Source: Flavobacteriales bacterium (GTDB lineage: Bacteria; Bacteroidota; Bacteroidia; Flavobacteriales; Flavobacteriaceae). From it: DNA of 64,000 nt. Numbering within the stretch: position 1 is the stretch's first letter; every line of letters begins with the position of its first letter. The position numbers and the translations under genes are program-made. The notes beneath the pieces are model-generated. The model saw only the letters and a program-made list of their open reading frames with translations. It was not told where the DNA came from and searched no databases. This document shows positions 16,846 to 26,063 of this stretch, in pieces. The stretch covers positions 62,001-126,000 of the forward strand of contig JAMOUV010000002.1 of assembly GCA_027067965.1 (NCBI GenBank). Direction: 5' to 3'.

Positions 16846-18288
16846 TTATTTTTTTAGCATCCTAATTTTTATTCTTAAAGCGGCAAAAACCAAGGTCATA
16901 AGCGGGCTGATTAAATTGAAAAAAGCATAAAACAGATAATCCGTTGTAGGAACTCCCAATACTTTTGAATTATACGCCCCTCCCGTATTCCAAGGAACAA
17001 GAACAGAGGTAACCGTGCCTGAATCTTCCAAGGTACGACTTAAATTTTCGGGTGCCAATCCTTTGTCTTCATAGGCCTGTTTGTACATTTTTCCCGGTAC
17101 TACAATGGCTAAATATTGATCAGAGGCAGTCAGATTAAAAACAATACAAGTGGCATCGGTCGATAAAAATAAACCGAATATCCCTTGAAACGCATGGAGC
17201 AATGATTCGCTAATTTTTTTAAGCGCTCCGATGGCTTCCATAATGCCACCGAAAAACATGGCGCTGATGATTAACCAAATAGTCGAAAGCATGCCCGTCA
17301 TTCCGTCGCTTGTAAATAATTTCTGTAAAAGCGGCTCGTCCGTATGGATACGAATATCACCGACTATGGCTTGCATAATCACGCGGTAAATCGCCCGCAG
17401 GGAAAAGGAATCGGATTGTGCCAATTGAAGCAATAAATCTTTTTGGAAAATGATTGCAAATAAAGCACCTCCTAATACGCCGGCAAAAAGTGCCGACAAC
17501 GGTTTGATTTTTAACACAATAAGAATAATAACCATAAGCGGAACGACAAAAAGCACCGGATCGACATAAAAGGTTTTTTCGATGGATTCCAATAATGAAT
17601 GATGTTCTATGATGGATGTGGGCGTGTGATTGAATCCCAGAATTAGAAAAATGATAAATGCAATTGAAATGCTGGGAATGGTGGTGTACATCATATAGCG
17701 TACATGTGTAAATAAATCGACTCCGGCCACTGCAGATGCCAAATTCGTGGTATCGGACAGGGGAGAAAGTTTATCGCCGAAATAGGCACCGGAAATCACT
17801 GCGCCGGCAATGGCAGCCGGTTCGTGACCCATGGCTTTGCCAATGCCCATTAATGCCACACCTATAGTGGCTGTAGTGCTCCATGAACTTCCGATAGTGA
17901 GTGAAACGACAGCTGAAATTACCAAGGCCGATGCGAGAAAAAAAGTGGGAGAAAGTAATTTTAATCCGTAATAAATCATGGTAGGAATGATTCCGCTTAT
18001 AAGCCAAGTGCCCGTTAGTGCTCCTACAAAAAGTAAAATAATAATGGCTATTGAAGTAGAAGAAATGTTTTGCTTGACCTTTTCCATCATCCGGTCATAA
18101 GAAATTTTCTTATTGAAGCCGATAATTCCGGCTATAATTCCCGATAAAATCAACGCAAATTGATTTGCCCCGGATGTGGCCTCATCTTTGAATATTTTGA
18201 CGTTGATAATGAGCAAGATAATTAAAAAAAACAAAGGAAAAAGCGACTCGAATAAAGTTATTTTTTTTGTACTGACTTGATCAGGCAT
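16846..18288 (-). CDS. nhaC: Na+/H+ antiporter, NhaC family
   Basis: A 480-residue inner-membrane protein with about 11-12 hydrophobic helices. NhaC-family signatures are 'LTIGSSWSTTATIGVALMGIG' in the middle (split over the membrane) and 'ISGAYFGDKLSPLSDTTNLA', the substrate motif of NhaC. Near the end 'SGTVTSVLVPWNTGGAYN' is also conserved. NhaC proteins exchange Na+ for H+, and some members exchange malate for lactate (MleN), so the substrate is inferred. The gene is monocistronic and is divergent from the peptidase operon; the 223-base gap between them (18289-18511) holds no gene. Confidence 0.9.
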   Translation of the reverse strand: MPDQVSTKKITLFESLFPLFFLIILLIINVKIFKDEATSGANQFALILSGIIAGIIGFNKKISYDRMMEKVKQNISSTSIAIIILLFVGALTGTWLISGIIPTMIYYGLKLLSPTFFLASALVISAVVSLTIGSSWSTTATIGVALMGIGKAMGHEPAAIAGAVISGAYFGDKLSPLSDTTNLASAVAGVDLFTHVRYMMYTTIPSISIAFIIFLILGFNHTPTSIIEHHSLLESIEKTFYVDPVLFVVPLMVIILIVLKIKPLSALFAGVLGGALFAIIFQKDLLLQLAQSDSFSLRAIYRVIMQAIVGDIRIHTDEPLLQKLFTSDGMTGMLSTIWLIISAMFFGGIMEAIGALKKISESLLHAFQGIFGLFLSTDATCIVFNLTASDQYLAIVVPGKMYKQAYEDKGLAPENLSRTLEDSGTVTSVLVPWNTGGAYNSKVLGVPTTDYLFYAFFNLISPLMTLVFAALRIKIRMLKK

Positions 18289-18511
18289 ACCTGCTTATTT
18301 TGAAAGGTCAAAATACAAAAACAAGCGGAAAATAAAAAAACGGAATAAAATGAGTTTTCATTTCATTAAATGCATGAAAAAATAAAAACTATTGCAGATA
18401 TCCAAAAAAAACGTTCTATTATTTAAAAAATTGAATCATACGTCATATATTATACACTGCAATTATGAAAAAAATTTTATATATTGGTTCAAATTTTATT
18501 TAAGGAACTTT

Positions 18512-20725
18512 ATGACGCGAATATATACCCGGTTTTTTATTTCTTTTCTATTTGTTACTCATCTATTTACGGGTTTACCGCTTGCAACCACTTCCTTAAC
18601 GGCACAAAAAGATTTTACATTAGAAGAAATTTGGAACGGTGCTTTTAGGACGCAATATTTATACGGTTATAAAATGATTCACCCGGACAAAATGTTGCGG
18701 GGAGAGTTCGAACACGGTATATATTATATTAAATTATATGATTTGAAAACATGGAAACCGGTCAAAACCGTTTTTTCCACCGAAAAATTTACCGAATTCC
18801 GTTATGTCGCCGATTATGTATATTCCGGGGACTTGACATATTTTTTAATGGCTTCGGATGTGCGCCCTATCTATCGTTACTCTAAAAAAGGAAAATATTA
18901 TTTATTTGACACCCGGCAAAATACCTTGAAGATTTTTTCGGATGATTATATTCAAATTCCCCGGTTTTTGCCTGATAACAAACGCGTTGTTTATTTTAAA
19001 GAAAATAATTTATACTATAAAGATTTAAATAGTGGAGAAGAAATTGCAATTACTACTGACGGTGAAAAAAATAAAATAATAAACGGAAAAACCGACTGGG
19101 TTTACGAAGAGGAATTCTCGTTTGTTAAGGCATATGCCGTCAGTAGAAACGGTAAATACCTGGCTTTTTTGAAATTTGACGAATCGCATGTGCCCGAATA
19201 TCATTTAACTTATTATAACGGCGATTTATATCCGCGAATTTATACTTATAAATATCCGAAAGCAGGTCAAAAAAATTCGACGGTCGGTTTGTATATTTAC
19301 AACTTCAGTACCAAGCGCACCCGCCACATCGACTTGGGCGATTATGAGTATATACCTTATATCAAGTCCGGCAGTAAACCGGGAGAATTCATGCTAATGA
19401 CGATGAATCGCAGGCAAAACCTGTTGAAATTATTCAGTGTGGACGGAGAAACCGGCCGGTCACATTTTATTGCGAAACAGCAAGATGATAAATACGTTGA
19501 TTTTGAACGTGTTAATGAAATTTTTTGGCTGGATGAAACCCGTTTTTTATGGACAAGCGAAGCCGATGGATTTAATCATATTTATCTTTATCGAAGAAAA
19601 GGCGGCAAACCCAAACAAATCACAAAAGGTAAATGGGAAGTGACGGCTTTATACGGCTTTAGTCCCGCGCAAAAACGAATTTATTATCAATCCACCGAAA
19701 CCGGCAGCATCAACCGGGCGATTTTTTCAGTCGATTTCAAAGGAAAACACAAAAATCGCCTTTCGCCCGCCGAAGGATGGGCCTCGGCCGACTTCTCCAA
19801 GGATTTCAAGTATTTCATACTGCAACATTCATCAACCGAAAAACCTCCGTCGTACGTCTTATATAAAACTCCTTCACGTTCCCGGGGGAAGCCGGTAAAA
19901 ATTAAGGATATTATCAATAACAAACGGCTTTTGGACAAATTAAAAGATTATCGAGTAATTAAGAAAGAATTTATTACATTTTCGTCGGCAGACGACAATT
20001 ATGCATTGAATGCTTACATCTATAAGCCGGAAAACTTTGATCAAAACGAAAAATATCCCGTATTGATTTACCAATACAACGGGCCGGGAGCCCAAACTGT
20101 GAGAAATGCATGGGGAAGGTACGACGATTATTATCATCAAATGTTAGCCCAAAAAGGATATATCGTTTTATCTGTAGATACAAGGGGCACCGGCGGGAGA
20201 GGCGCCGAATTCAGAAAATTAACCTATAAAAATTTGGGCAAATTGGAATTGGAAGATTTACGGGCCGTTGCCCGACAATTCAAATCGCTTAATTACACCG
20301 GAAAGATAGGCATTTGGGGATGGAGTTACGGCGGATTCATGTCTTCAAATGTGATTATAAAAGCAGGTGATTTATTCGATATGGCTATTGCCGTGGCGCC
20401 CGTGACCAATTGGCGTTTTTATGATACGGTTTATACCGAACGGTATATGCAAACACCCGAAGAGAATTCGGACGGTTATGATGAAAATTCTCCCTTGGGC
20501 TTTGCCGACCGGTTAAGCAAACCCTTCTTATTGGTTCACGGCACGGCGGATGATAATGTGCATGTGCAAAATACCTACGAACTCGCCCGGAAATTACAAG
20601 AAGAAGGTAAGCAATTCGACATGGAAATTTATCCGGACAAAAATCATGGTATTTACGGCGGTCGAACCCGCTACCAATTATATAATAAAATGTATAAATT
20701 CATAAAAAATAACTTGAAAAATTAA
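18512..20725 (+). CDS. DPP IV-type S9 prolyl peptidase, exported
   Basis: A 737-residue exported serine peptidase that releases dipeptides, typically after proline or alanine. A signal peptide ends near residue 30. The N-terminal beta-propeller (about 40-470) contains 'GKTDWVYEEEFSF', holding the glutamate pair that binds the substrate amino group in DPP IV. The C-terminal alpha/beta hydrolase domain has Ser near 602 in 'GWSYGGF', Asp near 679 in 'HGTADDNVH', and His near 711 in 'KNHGIYGG'. The start at 18512 follows 'AAGGAAC'. An ORF start 40 codons upstream would precede the signal peptide with an AT-rich extension and is rejected. It is five bases from the next transporter gene. Confidence 0.94.
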   Translation: MTRIYTRFFISFLFVTHLFTGLPLATTSLTAQKDFTLEEIWNGAFRTQYLYGYKMIHPDKMLRGEFEHGIYYIKLYDLKTWKPVKTVFSTEKFTEFRYVADYVYSGDLTYFLMASDVRPIYRYSKKGKYYLFDTRQNTLKIFSDDYIQIPRFLPDNKRVVYFKENNLYYKDLNSGEEIAITTDGEKNKIINGKTDWVYEEEFSFVKAYAVSRNGKYLAFLKFDESHVPEYHLTYYNGDLYPRIYTYKYPKAGQKNSTVGLYIYNFSTKRTRHIDLGDYEYIPYIKSGSKPGEFMLMTMNRRQNLLKLFSVDGETGRSHFIAKQQDDKYVDFERVNEIFWLDETRFLWTSEADGFNHIYLYRRKGGKPKQITKGKWEVTALYGFSPAQKRIYYQSTETGSINRAIFSVDFKGKHKNRLSPAEGWASADFSKDFKYFILQHSSTEKPPSYVLYKTPSRSRGKPVKIKDIINNKRLLDKLKDYRVIKKEFITFSSADDNYALNAYIYKPENFDQNEKYPVLIYQYNGPGAQTVRNAWGRYDDYYHQMLAQKGYIVLSVDTRGTGGRGAEFRKLTYKNLGKLELEDLRAVARQFKSLNYTGKIGIWGWSYGGFMSSNVIIKAGDLFDMAIAVAPVTNWRFYDTVYTERYMQTPEENSDGYDENSPLGFADRLSKPFLLVHGTADDNVHVQNTYELARKLQEEGKQFDMEIYPDKNHGIYGGRTRYQLYNKMYKFIKNNLKN

Positions 20726-20730
20726 TTATC

Positions 20731-22614
20731 ATGAGTGAAATAAAAACCAAACATCCCAAAGCATTATACACGCTGTTTACAACCGAAATGTGGGAACGGT
20801 TTTCCTACTACGGCATGCGTGCATTACTCACCTTGTATTTGACTGCAAAACTCGTTGAAGACGGATTCGGCCTTGAGCGGAAAGATGCCTTGGCTTTATA
20901 TGCCGTTTTTACGGGATTGGTTTATCTGACGCCTATTTTAGGCGGTTGGATTGCCGATAAATTCTTAGGCAAACGAAAGACCGTCTATATAGGTGGTTTT
21001 GTAATGGCGGTAGGCCAATTTATGTTGGCTTTAAGTGCATTCGGTGCCAAGTGGGGATGGGATTTCGATACCCGGATGTTGATATTTAACCTCGGTTTGG
21101 GAATTTTGATTATCGGGAATGGATTTTTCAAACCCAATATATCCACTATTGTCGGTGATTTTTATGATGATAACGACCCGAGAAAGGATTCCGCTTTCAA
21201 TATTTTTTACATGGGTATTAATTTAGGTGCCATTTTGGGACCTTTTATTGCCGGTGCTTTAGGAGAAAAAGTTTTCTGGGGTTGGGGATTTTTCTCGGCG
21301 GGTGTAGGTATGTTAATCGGTGTATTATGGTTGCATTTTCACGAATACACATTGGAAGACAAAGGACTCCCTCCCGGTGAAACCGAAAAACGTGTTTTGA
21401 ACGCCAAAGACTGGATGGAAATTTTTGTATGGGTTATCGGTGTAATAGGAGTTACTATCGGTGTATTTTTCTTATGGCGATCATTGCCGGAAAGTGTGAC
21501 GTCGCGTATAATCAGTTGGGGATTCGGATTAGGATTTCTCGGTGTGGCTTATGTCATTATTCGCGGATTGGATGAACACACTTGGAGCAAAAAATTTATT
21601 CCTTTGGCCGTCTTTGTTTTGGCCGTTTTACTATTAAAAGAATTAAATGTTTTTTCTTCGCTGAATGTTGAGCAAATGAAATATGTAGGTATTGCAGCTG
21701 CATTATTATTTTTGATTTTTGTAGTCATGTTAATGCGAAGTCCGCATGAAGGATGGAGTAGGATGGGCGTAATTATTACCTTGGCTGTATTCAATGTGGC
21801 TTTTTGGGCCGGATTCGAGCAAGCGGGGGGTACGATGAATCTTTTTGCCAAAGAAAATACCGATCGAAATTTACCGGCTATTTGGGCGCCGGATTTCCTG
21901 CAAGGTATTTCCATTAAAATATTGGGCATTATTGCAGGTATTATGTTGATACTTAAGTTAATTCAAATTTATGTGGAAATTTATGTCGATGATGAAGATC
22001 GAAAAAATAAAATGAGGCCTATAGGTAAAATAGGATTATACGGCACTTTATTCTTCGGGTTTTTGGCCATTTGGAATTATTTGTCAACCGGTCCCGAAAT
22101 ACCCGCATCATGGTTTCAAAATATTAATCCATTTGCCATATTAATATTTGCACCTATTTTTTCAGTGATGTGGCTTAAACTGGATGCGATGGGATTAAAT
22201 CCGCGCACACCGATTAAATTTGCTTTGGGCTTATTCTTAGGCGCATTGGCCTTTTTTGTCATGACATTGGCCTACAATAAAGCCCAAACGGGAGTGATGG
22301 TATCTCCTTTATGGCTAGTAGCGGTTTATGTGATCCTTACATTGGGAGAATTGATGTTGTCACCCATCGGATTGTCAATGATTACCAAATTGGCCGATGC
22401 CAAAATAGTTTCGATAGTTATGGGGTTATGGATGGCCAGTTTTGCGGCGGGTAATTATATTGCCGGTATTCTTGAAGGAGTTTTGGAAGGATTAAGAGAC
22501 AAAGGTATTGATATTGAATTATACCCGTTTCTTACTTATGTGATGATTGCGGTAGGCATTTTATTATTAATTTTGTCGCCGCTAATGAATAAAGCCATGA
22601 AAGGTATTCATTAA
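20731..22614 (+). CDS. POT family proton-coupled oligopeptide transporter
   Basis: A 627-residue inner-membrane transporter with about 14 helices. The POT motif near the N-terminus, 'EMWERFSYYGMRALL', carries the ExxER residues used in proton coupling. 'GNGFFKPNISTIVGDFY' is the second PTR2 signature. The central segment of about 100 residues with extra helices is normal for bacterial members. It imports di- and tripeptides, which fits the product of the DPP IV-like enzyme five bases upstream. The two are almost certainly co-transcribed. Confidence 0.94.
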   Translation: MSEIKTKHPKALYTLFTTEMWERFSYYGMRALLTLYLTAKLVEDGFGLERKDALALYAVFTGLVYLTPILGGWIADKFLGKRKTVYIGGFVMAVGQFMLALSAFGAKWGWDFDTRMLIFNLGLGILIIGNGFFKPNISTIVGDFYDDNDPRKDSAFNIFYMGINLGAILGPFIAGALGEKVFWGWGFFSAGVGMLIGVLWLHFHEYTLEDKGLPPGETEKRVLNAKDWMEIFVWVIGVIGVTIGVFFLWRSLPESVTSRIISWGFGLGFLGVAYVIIRGLDEHTWSKKFIPLAVFVLAVLLLKELNVFSSLNVEQMKYVGIAAALLFLIFVVMLMRSPHEGWSRMGVIITLAVFNVAFWAGFEQAGGTMNLFAKENTDRNLPAIWAPDFLQGISIKILGIIAGIMLILKLIQIYVEIYVDDEDRKNKMRPIGKIGLYGTLFFGFLAIWNYLSTGPEIPASWFQNINPFAILIFAPIFSVMWLKLDAMGLNPRTPIKFALGLFLGALAFFVMTLAYNKAQTGVMVSPLWLVAVYVILTLGELMLSPIGLSMITKLADAKIVSIVMGLWMASFAAGNYIAGILEGVLEGLRDKGIDIELYPFLTYVMIAVGILLLILSPLMNKAMKGIH

Positions 22615-22648
22615 TAAAAAGAAATTTTCAAAATAAAATCAAAAAATT

Positions 22649-24181
22649 ATGAGTCAGGAGAGAAAGATGGGTCTTTTTGAATTGTTTAAATCATTTCCGA
22701 AACCCTATTGGTTTGCAAGTGCTTTCGAATTATTAGAACGATATGCATGGTATGGATTGTTTGCCGTTTTGGGTATCTATCTTACCAATGAATTAGGATT
22801 TTCCTCTATTCAGCGGGGCGATATAATGAGTATCGTAACGGCCATTTTATATTTTCTTCCCATATTTACCGGTGCAATAGCCGATAAAATAGGTTACAAA
22901 CTTACTTTGGCCATTGCCTATGTCATATTAATGACTGGCTATTTCCTTATGGGACAAGTTACTTCCTATTATGCCGTATTTGCCGTATTTCTTTATGTTG
23001 CATTAGGAGCGGCTATGTTTAAACCCGTGGCATCGGCCATTGTAACGAAGACTACCAATAAAGAAAATTCATCATTCGGTTTCGGATTGTTTTATATGAT
23101 GGTTAATATCGGCGGTTTTTTCGGGCCGCTTATAGTAGGATTATTGCGTAATGATTTCGGATGGAGTGTGGTATTTTGGTCTTCTTCCATTGCCATTTTA
23201 TTGAATTTAATTTTATTGTTTTTCTTTGAAGAACCGGGGCGAGAAAAAATCGAAGAGTCGGCGGCCGAAATGATTAAACGTTCGGTGATGAATATTATCG
23301 AAGCATTGCGCGACCTTCGTTTGTCTTTGCTCTTACTTATTATGGTGGGATTTTGGTTAATGTTTAACCAACTTTTTTACACCTTGCCTAATTTTATCGA
23401 TGATTGGGTTCGTACCCAAGATTTTTACCAATGGCTTCATGGCATTTGGCCTGCATTTGCCAATTATTTCAAAAACGAGCAAGGCGGCATCAACCCCGAG
23501 CAAATAGTCAATCTGGATGCATTTTTTATTATGATTTTTCAAATAGCGGTTTCCTATATCATTCTGAAGTGGAAACCTATCAATGCCATGATGACGGGAA
23601 TTTTTATTACCATATTGGGTATCGGTTTGTCTTTTTATTCCGATAATCCATTTTATACGATTCTGGGAATTTTGATTTTTGCATTGGGCGAAATGACTTC
23701 CAACCCCAAATTTTCGGATTATATCGCCCAAATTTCACCCAAAGGTAAAGAGGCGTTGTATATGGGGACCTATTTCTTGCCCATTGCGGCAGCCAATTAT
23801 TTAACCACTTATATTTCCGGAAATCTTTATCAAAACAAAGCGGATAAATTAACCTTATTATTCAAATATCTGACCGAAAAAGGCGTTAAAATTGTAGATC
23901 AAGCGAGCGGAAAATTCGTAACTTACACCACCGAAGGCATTCAACTAATCGATGATAAGGGACAGATTTTAAAAAACTTGAAACCGGGTATTAAACGGGA
24001 AGAAATATTTAATCAGGCAGCGGAAAAATTAAGCATGTCGCCCATGGAATTAAAAACATATTTGTGGGATACCTATCATCCCAATCAAATATGGTGGGTG
24101 ATGGCCGGTGTGGGAGCAGCCACATTTATCGGTTTGCTTATTTATAATTATACCATTGGACGAAGTAAAAAAAATGCATAA
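22649..24181 (+). CDS. Second POT/MFS peptide transporter with a soluble C-terminal insertion
   Basis: A 510-residue transporter, 34 bases after the first. The motif 'FELLERYAWYGLFAVLG' retains ExxER with Tyr in place of Phe, and 'GAAMFKPVASAIVTK' replaces the second PTR2 signature. It is therefore a diverged paralogue, not a duplicate. About 80 residues between the penultimate and last helix (residues about 400-480) are hydrophilic ('GKFVTYTTEGIQLIDDKG', 'KREEIFNQAAEKLSMSP') and would form a small extra domain. Substrate range may differ from its neighbour. Its stop overlaps the next gene's start by eight bases. Confidence 0.9.
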   Translation: MSQERKMGLFELFKSFPKPYWFASAFELLERYAWYGLFAVLGIYLTNELGFSSIQRGDIMSIVTAILYFLPIFTGAIADKIGYKLTLAIAYVILMTGYFLMGQVTSYYAVFAVFLYVALGAAMFKPVASAIVTKTTNKENSSFGFGLFYMMVNIGGFFGPLIVGLLRNDFGWSVVFWSSSIAILLNLILLFFFEEPGREKIEESAAEMIKRSVMNIIEALRDLRLSLLLLIMVGFWLMFNQLFYTLPNFIDDWVRTQDFYQWLHGIWPAFANYFKNEQGGINPEQIVNLDAFFIMIFQIAVSYIILKWKPINAMMTGIFITILGIGLSFYSDNPFYTILGILIFALGEMTSNPKFSDYIAQISPKGKEALYMGTYFLPIAAANYLTTYISGNLYQNKADKLTLLFKYLTEKGVKIVDQASGKFVTYTTEGIQLIDDKGQILKNLKPGIKREEIFNQAAEKLSMSPMELKTYLWDTYHPNQIWWVMAGVGAATFIGLLIYNYTIGRSKKNA

Positions 24182-25520
24182 TAAGCTCTGGCTCATACTT
24201 TTAATTATTTTATGGATTTCGGGGAGTTGTGAAACTCCGACAAAGAAAAGAACGGTTGTCAGCGGGAAAATCATCAAACCCGAAGTCCCTGAGGTTGTTT
24301 TGCATTCCAGATATTATCCATTTGGCGGCTTGACCACCGTAATGGATTCCTTAGGAGAATTTAAATTCGAATTCGAACTGGAAAAGGACACCGTATTGTT
24401 TTTTACTAACGGATGGTGGCTTGAAATGATTTATTTATCACCCGGCGACAGTTTACATATATTTTCCGATTACAGAGACTATAACACATCGGCTCACTTT
24501 TCCGGTCGATGTAGTGAGGTTAATAACCTGTGGAAAGAAATGTTCTTAATCAATAAGGCCAAAGATGAGGCCTTGTGTAATATAAAAGGCATGATCAACG
24601 GTCGTTATTATGTAGATTACGTAATCAACCGTTATAAGTTTCATAAAATAGATAAGAAAAACGAATATTTAACTATTGCTCCCGATTTGCTAAACAACCC
24701 CTTGATTAAAAAAATAACGGATTTTTTAATTTATGTAGATGATTGGAAAACTTATGAAATTTATAATACTTGGTTCCCCGATAAACAAATAGATTATAAT
24801 CGGGAAATTCCTTTTTCATGGAAAAATAGATATCCCCATACCCCGACTTTACTTGAATACGGGTATAAATATTTTTATACCAAACACTTGGATCAGGATA
24901 TCAAAAATCCGGAGACCGTAAAACCATTCAATGCACAAGTAAGTGATAGTGTAAACGATTTCGAATTATCCGAAATGATTAAACTGGTCAATTTGACCAT
25001 ATTATTGGAGAGTAAATTTTTTAATCTGAATAATGACGATATTAAACGCCTGGCCGGTTATCGGGATGTATTTTTAAAAGACACTTTGGTAAAAAAGAAA
25101 TTTGACGATTATATCAATGCCTATTCCCATTCGGTGGAAGGTGGAAAAATAGCCGAAATATTTGCGGTAGATTTATATTGTAATTTAGTTGCATTAAATG
25201 AGAAACTTGCCGAGAATAAAAAAAATATATTAGTGATTTTGCCTTCATTGGAAGATTTTTCGAAAAATATTCCGAAATTCAAGGCCTTGGATTCCAAAGG
25301 GAATGCCATTCATTATTTGTTTACAAGACCGGTTTCAAAAAGATTTTTGATTAATAAGATTTCCAATAATAATATGGACTTGCATAATGTTTACTTTCTT
25401 GATACGCATGAAATGAGATTATATAATTTTTGGCGCCATAAAAAACCGGTTATTTATGTCGTAAATGATAGCTTGACAATAGAAAAGGTAAGTTTATTAA
25501 AAAATATTATTCCCAGATAA
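24174..25520 (+). CDS. Lipoprotein with TlpA-like architecture, no redox motif
   Basis: A 448-residue protein. The ATG at 24174 is followed by a hydrophobic segment ending 'WISGSC', a plausible lipoprotein signal with Cys near 18. The first domain (about 30-120) is a beta-sandwich like DUF4369 ('GEFKFEFELEKDTVLFF', 'YLSPGDSLHIF'). A helical middle follows. The last 110 residues look like a thioredoxin fold ('ILVILPSLEDFSK', 'NVYFLDTHE', 'HKKPVIYVVND') but lack any CxxC. It may be a non-redox relative of TlpA/ResA lipoproteins. The eight-base overlap with the transporter gene suggests co-transcription and a role linked to peptide uptake, which is inference. Confidence 0.75.
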   Translation: MHNKLWLILLIILWISGSCETPTKKRTVVSGKIIKPEVPEVVLHSRYYPFGGLTTVMDSLGEFKFEFELEKDTVLFFTNGWWLEMIYLSPGDSLHIFSDYRDYNTSAHFSGRCSEVNNLWKEMFLINKAKDEALCNIKGMINGRYYVDYVINRYKFHKIDKKNEYLTIAPDLLNNPLIKKITDFLIYVDDWKTYEIYNTWFPDKQIDYNREIPFSWKNRYPHTPTLLEYGYKYFYTKHLDQDIKNPETVKPFNAQVSDSVNDFELSEMIKLVNLTILLESKFFNLNNDDIKRLAGYRDVFLKDTLVKKKFDDYINAYSHSVEGGKIAEIFAVDLYCNLVALNEKLAENKKNILVILPSLEDFSKNIPKFKALDSKGNAIHYLFTRPVSKRFLINKISNNNMDLHNVYFLDTHEMRLYNFWRHKKPVIYVVNDSLTIEKVSLLKNIIPR

Positions 25521-25536
25521 AATTATTCTTCGGTTT

Positions 25537-26010
25537 TTAATAATAGGGTGGGTATTTATCCGCTAATTTCGAAAGCTTTTTTCTGATATACCTTCTTAAC
25601 TGGCCCGAATTGGAAAAATTAAGATAAAATTTTCCAGTCCAAATCGGCCGGTTGGTCTTCGCATCGATAAATTTAATGATAATACTTCCTTCGTATGACT
25701 TACGGGAATGATAAATGCCGGGTGCATAGACATCATACCGCTTATGAAAGTCCGGTTCGATAAGGACGAGTAAATCGGGATGATTGACATCGGGTTGAAG
25801 ATTTTCTTCTTTGATAAACCGGTCGATTTCATAAACTATGATTTTCTTGTATTTTACAGGAAGTTTTTCCGATCCGATGCCGTCTTTAATGTAGGCGAAA
25901 GTTTTATATCGACTGAAATCAATATGTTTTTCATAATCAACTTTTACACTTGAACAAGAAGTAAAAAGAAATAAAAAAGATACAATGGAAATGATAAATT
26001 TAACTTTCAT
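25537..26010 (-). CDS. DUF4136 family lipoprotein
   Basis: A 157-residue lipoprotein. The signal 'MKVKFIISIVSFLFLFTSC' ends in a lipobox with Cys19. The remainder is one DUF4136 domain: 'DYEKHIDFSRYKTFAYI' opens it and 'GSIIIKFIDAKTNRPIWTG' is the central strand pair. Function is unknown; members are outer-membrane or periplasmic lipoproteins. ATG at 26010 is preferred because it gives a clean signal. An ATG at 26025 adds five residues. A near-match to the -7 element lies within 40 bases upstream, in the spacer after the porin gene. Confidence 0.85.
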   Translation of the reverse strand: MKVKFIISIVSFLFLFTSCSSVKVDYEKHIDFSRYKTFAYIKDGIGSEKLPVKYKKIIVYEIDRFIKEENLQPDVNHPDLLVLIEPDFHKRYDVYAPGIYHSRKSYEGSIIIKFIDAKTNRPIWTGKFYLNFSNSGQLRRYIRKKLSKLADKYPPYY

Positions 26011-26063
26011 GTTAATTTTTTTCATGAAAAGTTCAAAAATTATACCAATCTTCGAAATTGCAA

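Noticed and set aside
18392-18511. N-terminal extension of the DPP IV-like protein
   Set aside because: The extra 40 residues precede a normal signal peptide and are AT-rich; the internal ATG at 18512 has a Shine-Dalgarno-like AAGGAAC.
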